Shown: one piece after another, positions 15,483-24,063 of the stretch
How the letters are laid out: each line of letters opens with the position of its first letter
Numbering within the stretch: position 1 is the first letter of the stretch
NCBI RefSeq assembly: GCF_000308775.1
Contig: NZ_BAGJ01000272.1
Coordinates: 1 to 64,000 of the forward strand
DNA from: Nocardia testacea NBRC 100365
GTDB taxonomy: Bacteria; Actinomycetota; Actinomycetes; Mycobacteriales; Mycobacteriaceae
Reading direction: 5' to 3'
Length of the DNA stretch: 64,000 nt
The notes under the pieces: generated by a model
Seen by the model: only the letters and a program-made list of their open reading frames with translations
Databases searched by the model: none
Told to the model about the DNA's origin: nothing
Program-made: the position numbers and the translations under genes

Positions 15483-16451
15483 ATGCACATCGACGCGATG
15501 CTCGATTCGCTGGACGGACTCTCCGTGGGGGACGCACTGGGGCAGCAGTTCCCCGTCATGCGCCGGTCCATCGACGATCTCCGGGCCGGTGAGCTGCCCA
15601 CCGAGCGGCACTGGGCGTGGACCGACGACACCGAAATGGCCTGCAGCGTGGTCGCCGAACTGCTGCGCAACGCGGCGATCGACCAGGATCGGCTCGCCGC
15701 CGCCTTCGCCCGCCGGTTCCGGCCACACCGCGACTACGGGTTCAACACGGTCGGCGTGCTGCGCCGGATCGGTGCCGGTGCGCACTGGCGGGACGCCGCC
15801 GGGGAGTTGTTCGAGGGCCAGGGCTCTCGCGGTAACGGAGCGGCCATGCGCGTCGCCCCGCTGGGGGCCTGCTTCGCGGGGGATCCCGCACGGATCGTCA
15901 CCGAGGCCGCGCGGTCGGCCGAGATCACCCATGCTCATCCGGAGGGTATCGCCGGCGCGGTGGCGGTGGCGCTGGCCGCCGGACTGGCCGCCCACACGCG
16001 ACGTACCGGCGTCCGGCCCGCCCCGGCCGAGTTCGTCACCGCCGTCGTGGACCGACTGGCAGACAGTGAGACGACCCGGCTGATCCGCCGGGCCGGGTCC
16101 ATGCTGGACGTCTCCGCTGCGGAAGCCGCGCACGAGCTCGGTAACGGCTCGCTGGTCACCGCGCAGAACACGGTGCCGTTCACGATATGGGTGGCGGCGA
16201 CCACCCTCGACGACTACCCCGAAGCGATCACCAGCTGTATCGCCGCGGACGGCGATATCGACACCACCGGCGCCATCACCGGCGGGATCGTGGCCGCCCA
16301 CACCGGAACCGTGCCCGGCCGGGCCGGCGCGGTCCCGCAACCGTGGCTCACCGCCCGGGAAACGCTACCCCACTGGTTCGACCCCGATCGCCGGCCGCCC
16401 CGCCCGAACGCCTTCGCCCGCATACGCCGCCGACTGTCCGGCGGCTCGTGA
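15483..16451 (+). CDS. ADP-ribosylglycohydrolase family protein
   Basis: A 322-residue all-helical ADP-ribosyl hydrolase. The metal-binding signatures are WTDDTE (46-51) and GDIDTTGAITGG (257-268), with the substrate loop GSRGNGAAMR (114-123). The DraG/ARH family removes ADP-ribose from arginine or other residues, or hydrolyses related nucleotides. No ADP-ribosyltransferase is seen nearby, so the target is open. ATG at 15483 chosen as it begins the first helix of the family; upstream ATGs are in the divergent promoter region. Confidence 0.9.
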   Translation: MHIDAMLDSLDGLSVGDALGQQFPVMRRSIDDLRAGELPTERHWAWTDDTEMACSVVAELLRNAAIDQDRLAAAFARRFRPHRDYGFNTVGVLRRIGAGAHWRDAAGELFEGQGSRGNGAAMRVAPLGACFAGDPARIVTEAARSAEITHAHPEGIAGAVAVALAAGLAAHTRRTGVRPAPAEFVTAVVDRLADSETTRLIRRAGSMLDVSAAEAAHELGNGSLVTAQNTVPFTIWVAATTLDDYPEAITSCIAADGDIDTTGAITGGIVAAHTGTVPGRAGAVPQPWLTARETLPHWFDPDRRPPRPNAFARIRRRLSGGS

Positions 16452-16533
16452 CGGCCGGTCGCGCGCACGTTCATCGACCGGTACCGATGGTGTACAGGCG
16501 ACTCGGTGCGCGGGCGCGGCCGTCCGGCGATTT

Positions 16534-16887
16534 TCAGTGGATATGGTTCTGCCAGTCCGCCGGTACCCGCTCCCGCGGGCCGGGCACCGTCTGCGAGGCC
16601 GGATGATCCCGGGGCGGAGCGAGTTCCGGTCCGGCCCCATACATCTCACCGGACCGATAGTCCCAGAACCAGTCCTCCCCCGGTTCGTAACTCTGCACGA
16701 AGGGGTGCCCGGTCGCGCTGAAATGCGCGGTGGCGTGCTGGGCGGGAGACGAATCACAGCAGCCGACGTGCCCGCACTGGGCACACCGCCGCAGATGCAC
16801 CCACCAGCCCCGCGCCTGTTCGCATTCGACACATCCCGGGCCGCTGGGCGGCACGGCCGGGTCGATACCCTCGATGGCCTGAGACAT
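16534..16887 (-). CDS. UBP-type zinc-finger protein
   Basis: A 117-residue protein with a ZnF-UBP fold: CVECEQARGWWVHLRRCAQCGHVGCCD gives the first zinc ligands, split here as CVEC, CAQC and CCD. HATAHFSATGHPFV then supplies the histidines. In eukaryotes this fold binds ubiquitin C-termini, and its bacterial role is unknown. It is common as a free-standing protein in actinobacteria. The second of two adjacent ATGs (16887) is six bases from GGAGG and is preferred. Confidence 0.85.
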   Translation of the reverse strand: MSQAIEGIDPAVPPSGPGCVECEQARGWWVHLRRCAQCGHVGCCDSSPAQHATAHFSATGHPFVQSYEPGEDWFWDYRSGEMYGAGPELAPPRDHPASQTVPGPRERVPADWQNHIH

Positions 16888-17206
16888 CATGTACCTCCGC
16901 ATATGCCGATGGGACGCGTGCCGCACCGCACGCGAACCGCGCGCGGCGCGGGCCGGTAGCGGGAACTCCGACGCCGATCCGGCCACGAACCGAACCCTAC
17001 CGCGTCCGCCGGCCCGGCCGGTGGGCCGGCGGTCCCCGCGCGCTCGGCTGCCCCGGCATCGGCCGAGGAGGCGGGTTCGAGGCCGGCGAGACGGTCTCGA
17101 CCGTTCCCAGGATTTCCGGCACGCCCGTGGTCCGTTTCACCGGCCCGCGCCCGGGTACGCGCCGGTCACCGGCGGTCGCCGGGCACAACGACGGGAGGAG
17201 AGCGGC

Positions 17207-18583
17207 ATGGCGGATGTGCACGGGCACCGGCTCACCGGAATCCGGGCGGCCACCACCCTGGTGGATCTGGGTTTCCCGGCGATCGCGGCGGGGGTGATCG
17301 CGCGCCGCCGGCCGATGCTCGGACTGCTGGAACGACTGCGCGCCGACGAACGCGCGATCGAGCGGATGCGGGCCCTGCGCGCGGAGTTCGGCCGCGGACC
17401 GGTCGAACTCGTGGTGCCCGGCCGCCGGATCGTCGTGGTGCTCGACCCCGAGGATGTCGGCCGGGTACTCGACCAAGCACCCGCCCCGTTCGACCCGGCG
17501 AATCGGGAGAAGCGGGCCGCGCTGGGCCGGTTCCAGCCACACGGCGTGCTGGTGTCCCAGGGACCGGTCCGCGCACAGCGGCGGGCGGTGAACGAGGCGG
17601 CGCTGGACACCGGCGCACCGCTGCACCGGCTCGCGGCGCCGTTCGCGGCGAAGGTCGCGGACGAGGCGCAGGATCTGCTCACCCGGGCGCGGGGGCGCGG
17701 GGTCCTGGACGCCGGAACGTTCACGGCCACCTGGTGGCGGTTGGTGCGGCGGATCGCGCTCGGCGAGCGGGCCCGGCACGACGACGCGATCACCGACGAG
17801 TTGTGGCGGCTGCGGTCGGCCGGGAACTGGTCGTTCCTGGCACCACCGCACCGCAAACGCCGCGACCGGTTTCTCGCCCGGTTGTACGACTATGTGGAAA
17901 CGGCGGAACCGGACAGCCTGGCGGGCGCCTTGGCGGCAGTGCCCGCCGCCGGAGCGGTCGACCCGGTGGGCCAGATGCCGCAATGGCTGTTCGCCTTCGA
18001 CGCCGCCGGTATCGCCCTTTCGCGGACCCTCGCTCTCCTGGCCGACCATCCGGACCAGCGGGCACGGGCCCGTGCCGAAGCCGAGGATCCCGGTACCGCC
18101 GGGCTGCGCCCCTATCTGCGTGCCTGCGTACTGGAATCGATCCGGTTGTGGCCCACGACTCCGGTCATCCTGCGCGATACGACCGAGTGGACCCGGTGGC
18201 GGTCCGGCTCCGCGGAGTTCGCGCTGGAGCCGGGTGCCGCCCTGGTGATCGTGGCTCCGGCCTTCCATCGTGATCGCGACACGCTCCCGTTCGCCGACCG
18301 GTTCGTACCGGAGATCTGGCTGTACGGGCGGGCCCAGGAATATCCGCAGCTCGTGCCGTTCAGCGCCGGACCCGCCGAATGTCCGGGCCGGGATCTGGTC
18401 CTGTTCGTCACCAGCGCGCTGCTCGCGCATATGGTCTCCGGACCCGAGCTCCGCCTGCGCTCGCATCCCCCGCTCGGCCCGGACGAACCGCTACCCGCCA
18501 CCCTGAACAACTACGGACTCGAGTTCACGGTCGTCCCCCGCACCGGAGCGGCGAGAGCCGCGGAGAGCGCGCCGCCGCGATGA
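17207..18583 (+). CDS. Cytochrome P450
   Basis: A 458-residue P450. The heme loop FSAGPAECPG gives the thiolate ligand C392, and LESIRLWP gives the ExxR pair E310/R313. The I-helix segment FDAAGIALSRTL lacks the usual acid-threonine pair (AGxDT). Atypical P450s of this kind may isomerise or use peroxide rather than do standard hydroxylation. No ferredoxin or reductase gene is adjacent. GGGAGGAG precedes the ATG at 17207. Downstream is a convergent Cys-rich bundle protein. Confidence 0.9.
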   Translation: MADVHGHRLTGIRAATTLVDLGFPAIAAGVIARRRPMLGLLERLRADERAIERMRALRAEFGRGPVELVVPGRRIVVVLDPEDVGRVLDQAPAPFDPANREKRAALGRFQPHGVLVSQGPVRAQRRAVNEAALDTGAPLHRLAAPFAAKVADEAQDLLTRARGRGVLDAGTFTATWWRLVRRIALGERARHDDAITDELWRLRSAGNWSFLAPPHRKRRDRFLARLYDYVETAEPDSLAGALAAVPAAGAVDPVGQMPQWLFAFDAAGIALSRTLALLADHPDQRARARAEAEDPGTAGLRPYLRACVLESIRLWPTTPVILRDTTEWTRWRSGSAEFALEPGAALVIVAPAFHRDRDTLPFADRFVPEIWLYGRAQEYPQLVPFSAGPAECPGRDLVLFVTSALLAHMVSGPELRLRSHPPLGPDEPLPATLNNYGLEFTVVPRTGAARAAESAPPR

Positions 18584-18632
18584 GCACGGCCGTATCGGCC
18601 CGCCGGCGCGCCCCCGTGGTCGCCGGGCCCGG

Positions 18633-19040
18633 TCAGCCGAGCGTCGCGAGCAGCGTCCGGCAGGCCAGTTCGCAGCGGCGGCATGCTTCGGCACACACCT
18701 CGCAGTGCTCGTGCATCCCGGCATGCCGCAGGCATTCGTCGCGGCAGGCCGCGCACGCGGCGGCACAGGCCTCGAGCAGTGGCCGGGTCGGCGCGGTGCG
18801 GCCACCGGTGTGCCGGGTGAGCACGCGTCCGGTGGTATCGCAGATCTCGGCGCAGTCCAGATCGGTGCGGATACAGGTCACCAGATCGGCGACCCCGGGT
18901 TCGCTGAGGCAGGAGTCCGCGCACGCGGTACACACCTGCGCGCACGAGAAGCATTCCTCGATACAGCGGGTCAGGGCGGCGCGGTCGATTCCGTCCAGGT
19001 CGTGCGGATACAGATCCAGCATCTCGGCGGCGTGCGTCAT
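18633..19040 (-). CDS. Cys-rich four-helix-bundle protein (DUF326/Csp-like)
   Basis: A 135-residue helical protein with cysteines on helix faces: CIEECFSCAQVCTACADSC early, CIRTDLDCAEIC mid, and CAAACAACRDEC with CEVCAEACRRCELAC late. This layout matches DUF326 and the copper-storage Csp proteins, which fill a four-helix bundle with Cu(I). It lacks a Tat or Sec signal, so it would be a cytosolic form. Metal detoxification or storage is the likely role. Start ATG at 19040. Confidence 0.85.
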   Translation of the reverse strand: MTHAAEMLDLYPHDLDGIDRAALTRCIEECFSCAQVCTACADSCLSEPGVADLVTCIRTDLDCAEICDTTGRVLTRHTGGRTAPTRPLLEACAAACAACRDECLRHAGMHEHCEVCAEACRRCELACRTLLATLG

Positions 19041-19157
19041 CGTGTGCTCCTCTGTCCGGTCGACGGATTACCCCGGGCGTGCTACCCAGCGGCCGAAATC
19101 ACACACCTCGGCCGGTGGACCGTTCCCGGCGGAATACCACAGACCGCGCCACCGGAC

Positions 19158-20105
19158 TCAGGTGTGCAGGACCTCCGACGGCGAGCGCCCGTAATGGCGG
19201 CGATAGGCGATGGCGAAGCGGCCCGGGTGGGCGAAGCCCCACCGGTAGGCGATGGTCGCGACGGTCCGCCCGTCTCCGGCCACCGCGGCCCGCAGGTCGT
19301 CGTGCGCACCGGCCAGCCGCAGCCTGCGCAGATACCGCAGCGGTGTGGTGCCGAGGTGGCGGCGGAACGCCAGCTGCAACGCGCGCGGGGTCACGAAGGC
19401 CGCGGCGGCCACCTCGGTGATGGTCACATCCTCGTGCAGATGCGATTCGAGATAGGCCACGGCCCGGCGTACCGTCTCCGGATGCGCGTCGCGACGGTCG
19501 GCGGCGTCGGCGTCGGTCACCGCCGTGGTCGGCATGGTGGCGAGTACGGTCGCGGCGAGGTAGTCGGCACCGGTCGCGGCCAGCAGGGGACTGTCCGCGG
19601 TGACGCGATCGGCGGCCACCCGTTGCAGGTGGGTGATCACCGCTGTCAGCTGCCGGTTCGCCGCCTGACTCACCGGCCGGTGGCCACCGAGCCGGACGGG
19701 TTCGGCCGGATCGGCGGTGGTCGCCAGCCGGTCCAGCAACTCCGGTTCGAACATGGTGATGTCGTAGCGCGCGGAGCGGATCACTCCGGTGTAGGGCAGA
19801 TCGTGCGGGGTGAGCAGGCCGGAGTCGCCGGGGGTGAAGGTATCGCGGCCCAGACCGTGATAGTCCTCTTCCACCGTCCCGGTGTGCACCGTCACCAGGC
19901 ATACCTTCTGGAGTGGGTCGGCGTCGTAGGCCATGTCGAAACCCAGATCCAGCCGGTCGAGACTGACCGGGCCGAGGACGTCGCGGCGGATGCGCGTGCG
20001 CACTCCGCGCGGGCTCTCGTTGCCGATCCGCATCTGGGTGTAGGCGTCGTTGAGGAATGCCTCGGTCGCGCCGAGGTCCTCGCTGTCGAACGCCAGACTC
20101 TGCAT
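19158..20105 (-). CDS. AraC family transcriptional regulator
   Basis: A 315-residue regulator. The N-terminal ~200 residues form a cupin-like AraC-binding domain, and the C-terminal ~100 residues hold two HTH motifs (VTITEVAAAAFVTPRALQLAF, split at residues ~229-249, and DGRTVATIAYRWGF, ~280-293). AraC proteins usually activate a nearby pathway, but none is obvious here. ATG at 20105. A palindrome at 20151-20165 lies 46 bp upstream and may be autoregulatory. Confidence 0.9.
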   Translation of the reverse strand: MQSLAFDSEDLGATEAFLNDAYTQMRIGNESPRGVRTRIRRDVLGPVSLDRLDLGFDMAYDADPLQKVCLVTVHTGTVEEDYHGLGRDTFTPGDSGLLTPHDLPYTGVIRSARYDITMFEPELLDRLATTADPAEPVRLGGHRPVSQAANRQLTAVITHLQRVAADRVTADSPLLAATGADYLAATVLATMPTTAVTDADAADRRDAHPETVRRAVAYLESHLHEDVTITEVAAAAFVTPRALQLAFRRHLGTTPLRYLRRLRLAGAHDDLRAAVAGDGRTVATIAYRWGFAHPGRFAIAYRRHYGRSPSEVLHT

Positions 20106-20150
20106 GAACAGCCTCTCGTCGGGTCGAACGCACCACCGGCCCCATAAGTG

Positions 20151-20165
20151 GAACGACGGTCGTTC
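20151..20165. promoter_or_regulatory. Perfect palindrome upstream of AraC gene
   Basis: GAACGAC-G-GTCGTTC, seven-base exact arms around one base, 46 bp upstream of the AraC start. A plausible operator. Confidence 0.4.
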
Positions 20166-20568
20166 TCTTCTACGACACCATGTGTGCCCGCCCGGACCAA
20201 ACCGGCGGGCGAACACCGTGGCCCCCACGACCCCCCGATTTCCGACGGGCGACCCCTGGGAGAAGCCCGCACCACGCTCATGACCGCCAGGCACCGAGCC
20301 GTCGGCCGGCACACTGCCCGTCATGCTGTCGCCTCCGGACAGGCCGCCCGGAGGCGTCCAGTATTCGCGGACGGAGCCGTTCGGAGGTACCGAGCGCCCG
20401 GCCCACTCCCTCGACTGTACGGAAAACGAAGCCCCCCGCCCCCGGGTATTCACAATACGAAGAGAACGGACCGATCTTGATTGCCTGCGCCGGGAGGCGG
20501 TAGCCGGGGATCGTGTCGCCCTCCGACGGCGCCGATCGAGGCGGAGGCAACAGAAAGCGAGGTTCTCG
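20166..20568. other. Intergenic region between AraC and sigma genes
   Basis: About 400 bp with no convincing gene. GGGTAT (20444-20449) matches a SigF/SigB-type -10, but no GTTT-like -35 is found at the right spacing, so I do not call a promoter. Confidence 0.4.
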
Positions 20569-21390
20569 ATGACGACTGTGGCCGCATACGACTCCCCCAC
20601 CACCGCGCGGCGGGCCAGCCGCGGTACCGACAGCTACGACGGGATCGAGCCGCTGCTCGAGCGGCTCGCGGCGATGGACACCGACGACCCCGGGCGTCCG
20701 GAGTTGCGCGAGGAGATCATGCGCCGCTGTCTGCCGCTGGCCGACCACATCGCGCGCCGATTCACCGGCCGCGGGGAAACCTATGAGGATCTGCACCAGA
20801 TCGCCTCCCTCGGCCTGGTGCTCGCCGTCGACCGTTACGACGCTTCGCGGGGTTCGAGTTTCCTGGCCTTCGCGGTCCCCACCATCATGGGTGAGGTCCG
20901 CCGCCATTTCCGTGACCACACCTGGGCGGTCCGCGTGCCGCGGCGGCTGAAGGAGACCCAGCTCGCCCTCGGTCCCACCATCGAGCGCCTCAGTCAGGAG
21001 CTCGGCCGTACCCCGACGGCGCTGGATATCGCCGTGGCGATGAATCTCGACCTCAACGAGGTCACCCAGGCGCTGCTGGCCGGTAACGCCTATCGCACCG
21101 ATTCGCTCGATGCCTCGGTGGAGCAGAACGACAGCAGCGGCGCGGCGGCCAAGAGCGCCGACGCCCTCGGCGACGAGGATCCGTCCTACGAGATCACCGA
21201 GAACGCCCTGACCATCGCGCCCCTGCTGCGGGAGCTCCCGCAGCGGGACCAGCGGGTGCTGCACATGCGATTCTTCGAGAACCGCACCCAGGCCCAGATC
21301 GCGGCCGAGCTGAACGTCTCCCAGATGCAGATCTCACGCATCCTCACCCGGACGTTGGCGGCCCTGCGCGCCCGCGCCCTGCGCGACTGA
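20569..21390 (+). CDS. RNA polymerase sigma factor, SigF/SigB subfamily
   Basis: A 273-residue group 3 sigma factor. Region 2 (RCLPLADHIARRFTGRGETYEDLHQIASLGLVLAV, within residues 52-88, including the core-binding YEDLHQ segment), region 3 (TPTALDIAVAMNLDLNEV), and region 4 HTH (TQAQIAAELNVSQMQISRI) are all present. This subfamily directs stress or sporulation-type regulons and is normally held by an anti-sigma of the RsbW type. No anti-sigma gene lies beside it here. ATG 20569 begins the family-typical short Ala/Thr-rich leader. Confidence 0.9.
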   Translation: MTTVAAYDSPTTARRASRGTDSYDGIEPLLERLAAMDTDDPGRPELREEIMRRCLPLADHIARRFTGRGETYEDLHQIASLGLVLAVDRYDASRGSSFLAFAVPTIMGEVRRHFRDHTWAVRVPRRLKETQLALGPTIERLSQELGRTPTALDIAVAMNLDLNEVTQALLAGNAYRTDSLDASVEQNDSSGAAAKSADALGDEDPSYEITENALTIAPLLRELPQRDQRVLHMRFFENRTQAQIAAELNVSQMQISRILTRTLAALRARALRD

Positions 21391-21481
21391 CCGACGGGTC
21401 CGGGGTCTGGGCCATCGGCGCGGCATCCAACCGATGCGGCCGGCGACGACCGGAGCGGACGCGGGCGGCACCACGGCGGCC

Positions 21482-21516
21482 GAGGGTCGCGAGGTGATCA
21501 CCTCGCGACCCTCTTT
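21482..21516. terminator. Strong hairpin terminator after sigma gene
   Basis: A perfect 16-bp inverted repeat (21482-21497 with 21498-21513, arms opening GAGGGTCGCGAGG) followed by TTT. It lies between the sigma gene and the SnoaL-like gene and could work in both directions. Confidence 0.75.
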
Positions 21517-21583
21517 CGTTGGCAGATCCAACAAACTCGCATACAGTTGGGGACACCAACATTGGATGCTCCAACGAAAGAGG
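21510..21583. repeat. Large inverted repeat around triple TTGG-N5-CCAA sites
   Basis: CCTCTTTCGTTGG (21510-21522) and CCAACGAAAGAGG (21571-21583) are exact 13-bp inverse copies that enclose 48 bp. Inside and overlapping the arms are three TTGG-N5-CCAA palindromes at 21519-21531, 21547-21559 and 21562-21574. The layout suggests several dimers binding side by side over the promoter of the SnoaL-like gene. Confidence 0.65.
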
Positions 21584-21588
21584 CACTT

Positions 21589-22002
21589 GTGTCCACCGAT
21601 GACCTACTCGCCGACCGTATCGAAATCGCCGATCTGTTCACCCGTTTCGCGCGGCTGCTCGACGAGGGGCGGTACCGCGACGCCGCCACCGTCTACACCC
21701 GCGATGTGACCGTCCACTCGCCGCGCGGCGGTACGCTGCGCGGTATCGACGCCGTGGCCGACTTCATCCGGCGGTCCGAGGTCGACGGCGAGCACGCCCA
21801 GCACACGACCACCGACCTACTGGTCGAGGTATCGGGCGACCGGGCCGCGGCGTCGGCGAATTCGCTGGTCTACTACTACCGCGAGGGACGACCGCCCCAC
21901 CGGACCGGTGGCCTGCGGCTCACCTCCACCGTCGTCCGGACACCCGCGGGCTGGCGACTGGGCGAGTTGCGGATCGAACCCGCCTGGGTCCGGGAGGGTT
22001 GA
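21589..22002 (+). CDS. SnoaL-like (NTF2 fold) protein
   Basis: A 137-residue cone-shaped alpha+beta protein. DRIEIADLFTRFARLLDEG starts the first helices, and YTRDVTVHSPRGG and the ending GWRLGELRIEPAW are typical of SnoaL-like polyketide cyclase/dehydratase relatives. Catalytic residues are not conserved enough to name a reaction. GTG at 21589 is used; an earlier frame extension from 21547 would cover the palindromic operator sites and is unlikely. Confidence 0.8.
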   Translation: MSTDDLLADRIEIADLFTRFARLLDEGRYRDAATVYTRDVTVHSPRGGTLRGIDAVADFIRRSEVDGEHAQHTTTDLLVEVSGDRAAASANSLVYYYREGRPPHRTGGLRLTSTVVRTPAGWRLGELRIEPAWVREG

Positions 22003-22203
22003 ACGCCGGACCCCGTCGCCGACCGGCACTCTCAGCGATCGGACGGCGGGGCGGCGGCTCCCGAGGCCGGGCGGAGACGGCACAGGCGAGGCACGGGCCG
22101 GACGGGGCCGGGGTGGCGATCGCCCGCTCCCCGCGTCCGGCGCCGACCGGGCCGCACCTCGACCCGGCAGTACTTGTCGTCCGCCGACCCGGCGTACCGA
22201 TCA

Positions 22204-22692
22204 TCACCCGCGGGCACGGTCGCCGTCCGTCCCGCTCCGGCGCGCCGATCCGGCGGTCTCCGGCCGGCGACGGCCATTGAGGGTGACCTCGATGCCGCTG
22301 CCGCGACGCACCGTGTTGTAGATCGGGCAGGTGGCCACGAAGTTGTCCACCAGCGCCCATCCGTCCGGGTCGCCGACCCCGGTGATGCCGATCTCGAGAA
22401 CGGTTCGACGATAGTAGGTCGGATCGTCCGCGTCGCGGGTGTGCGAGGCCGTCGCCGTCACCCGCACGGCAGGCAGACCCGCCTCCGCGGCACGGTCCTC
22501 GATATTCGCGAGGGCACACGACGCCAGCGCGGCGAGCAACAGTTCACCGGCGTGTATCGCCTCACCGTCCGCCAACCGGGAATCACTGACCAGATGGTTG
22601 GTCCGGGCCGAGACGATGAACCGGCCCGGTGCCGCGATCGCGGCCGCCACCACCACGTCACCGCGCGGCACACCGGTTTCCGGGCCGGTCAC
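22204..22692 (-). CDS. OsmC family protein
   Basis: A 162-residue OsmC/Ohr-fold protein. ELLLAALASCALANIED (C ~67) and the second cysteine in VATCPIYNTV (~129) are the peroxidatic/resolving pair positions. These reduce organic peroxides, and a version lies near sulfur-scavenging monooxygenases in several actinobacteria. The start GTG at 22692 overlaps the TGA of the upstream monooxygenase (GTGA), so it is the last gene of that operon. Confidence 0.8.
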   Translation of the reverse strand: MTGPETGVPRGDVVVAAAIAAPGRFIVSARTNHLVSDSRLADGEAIHAGELLLAALASCALANIEDRAAEAGLPAVRVTATASHTRDADDPTYYRRTVLEIGITGVGDPDGWALVDNFVATCPIYNTVRRGSGIEVTLNGRRRPETAGSARRSGTDGDRARG

Positions 22693-24038
22693 GCCGCGCC
22701 GCCCGCGCGCGTGGTCCATTCGCCGCGGGCCGGCCGGTCGAGCCCGAGATTCTCGCGCAAGGTCGCGCCCTCGTACTCGGTGCGGAAGAGTCCGCGCTTC
22801 TGCAGTTCCGGCACCACCTGCCGGGTGAAGGTCTCGAATCCGCCCGGCTGATAGGGAACCTGCAGGGTGAATCCGTCGGCGGCGCCATCGGTGAACCACT
22901 CCTCGAGCCCGTCGGCGACCTCCGCGGCCGTGCCGATGAAATCGCCCTCGGTCCGGCCGCCGTACTGTTTGCCCAACTGGCGCAGGGTGAGACCGTCGCG
23001 CTCGGTGATCTCCCGGACCTCGTGGTAATGCCCTTCCACACCCGGCACCTCCACCTCGGGCAGGCGTTCGTCCAGCGGGAAGGTGGAGAGGTCGACGTCG
23101 AGGTGATAGGCGAGCGTGGACAGGCCGCCCAGCGGCGGGACCAGTTCGAAGATCTCCGCGGCCAGTTCCTTTGCCCGCGCCGCGGTGGGCGCGACGATCG
23201 GGGTTATCGACGGCAGGATCTTGATCCGGTCGGGGTCGCGGCCGAAGGTCGCCGCCCGCTCCTTGATCTCGGTGTAGAAGGACTGCGCGGATTCCTTGGA
23301 GGCGTGGCTGCAGAAGATCACATCCGACCAGTGCGCGGCGAAATCCTTGCCCTTCGACGAGGCGCCCGCCTGGATCAGCACCGGATAGCCCTGCGGCGGC
23401 CGCGGCACATTGAGCGGCCCCTGCACGGTGAAGTACCGTCCCCGGTGGTCGATCCGGTGCACCAGCTCCGGATCGGCGAACAGCGGCGTCTGCTCGTCCA
23501 GGACCAGCGCGTCGTCTTCCCAGCTGTCCCAGAGTTTCGCCGCCACCTGCAGGAACTCGTCGGCACGTTCGTAGCGGGTCGAGCGGTCGAACTGCGCGTC
23601 GAGGTTGAAGTTCCGGGCCTCGGACTCCTGGAACGAGGTCACGATGTTCCAGGCGGAGCGGCCCGCGGTGAGGTGATCGAGGCTGGCGAAGGTCCGCGCG
23701 ACGCCGAACGGCTGCGCGTAGCTGGTCGACACGGTCGCCGCGATACCGAGATGCCGGGTCACCGCGGCCATCGACGCCATCACCGGCAGCGGATCCACCC
23801 GCAGCGAACCCAGTGCGCCGTAGCGCAACTGCGAATCGGTACTGCCCCCGAAACGGTCGGGCACCGAGAGGATGTCGGGAAAGAACGCCAGGTCGAACCG
23901 GCCGTCCTCCAGGGTCCGCGCGATGTTGTGGTAGTAGGAGGCGTCCAGCCAGCCGGGAACCGACCCCGGATACCGCCAGCCGCCGGGCCGGCCCGGGCCC
24001 GCGGTGACGAAGGCGGCGAGGCGCATTTTCTTGCTCAT
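22689..24038 (-). CDS. FMN-dependent monooxygenase (NtaA/SnaA/DszA, bacterial luciferase-like)
   Basis: A 449-residue TIM-barrel flavin monooxygenase of the NtaA/SnaA/DszA group. Features: start MSKKMRLAAFVTAG, SSYYHN-type loop (WLDASYYHNIARTLEDG), the substrate/flavin segment TSFQESEARNFN, and the late PSITPIVAPTAARAK. Members use FMNH2 from a separate reductase to cleave C-S or C-N bonds, as in DszA or SnaA. Its place after an SsuABC-type transporter suggests desulfonation or sulfone use. No flavin reductase gene is adjacent. ATG at 24038. Confidence 0.85.
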   Translation of the reverse strand: MSKKMRLAAFVTAGPGRPGGWRYPGSVPGWLDASYYHNIARTLEDGRFDLAFFPDILSVPDRFGGSTDSQLRYGALGSLRVDPLPVMASMAAVTRHLGIAATVSTSYAQPFGVARTFASLDHLTAGRSAWNIVTSFQESEARNFNLDAQFDRSTRYERADEFLQVAAKLWDSWEDDALVLDEQTPLFADPELVHRIDHRGRYFTVQGPLNVPRPPQGYPVLIQAGASSKGKDFAAHWSDVIFCSHASKESAQSFYTEIKERAATFGRDPDRIKILPSITPIVAPTAARAKELAAEIFELVPPLGGLSTLAYHLDVDLSTFPLDERLPEVEVPGVEGHYHEVREITERDGLTLRQLGKQYGGRTEGDFIGTAAEVADGLEEWFTDGAADGFTLQVPYQPGGFETFTRQVVPELQKRGLFRTEYEGATLRENLGLDRPARGEWTTRAGGAA

Positions 24039-24063
24039 CGATCGGTCTCCCGGTCTCTCTCGA

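Noticed and set aside
20444-20449. GGGTAT as a SigF-type -10 before the sigma gene
   Set aside because: No matching GTTT-like -35 at 14-16 bp, so I do not claim autoregulation.
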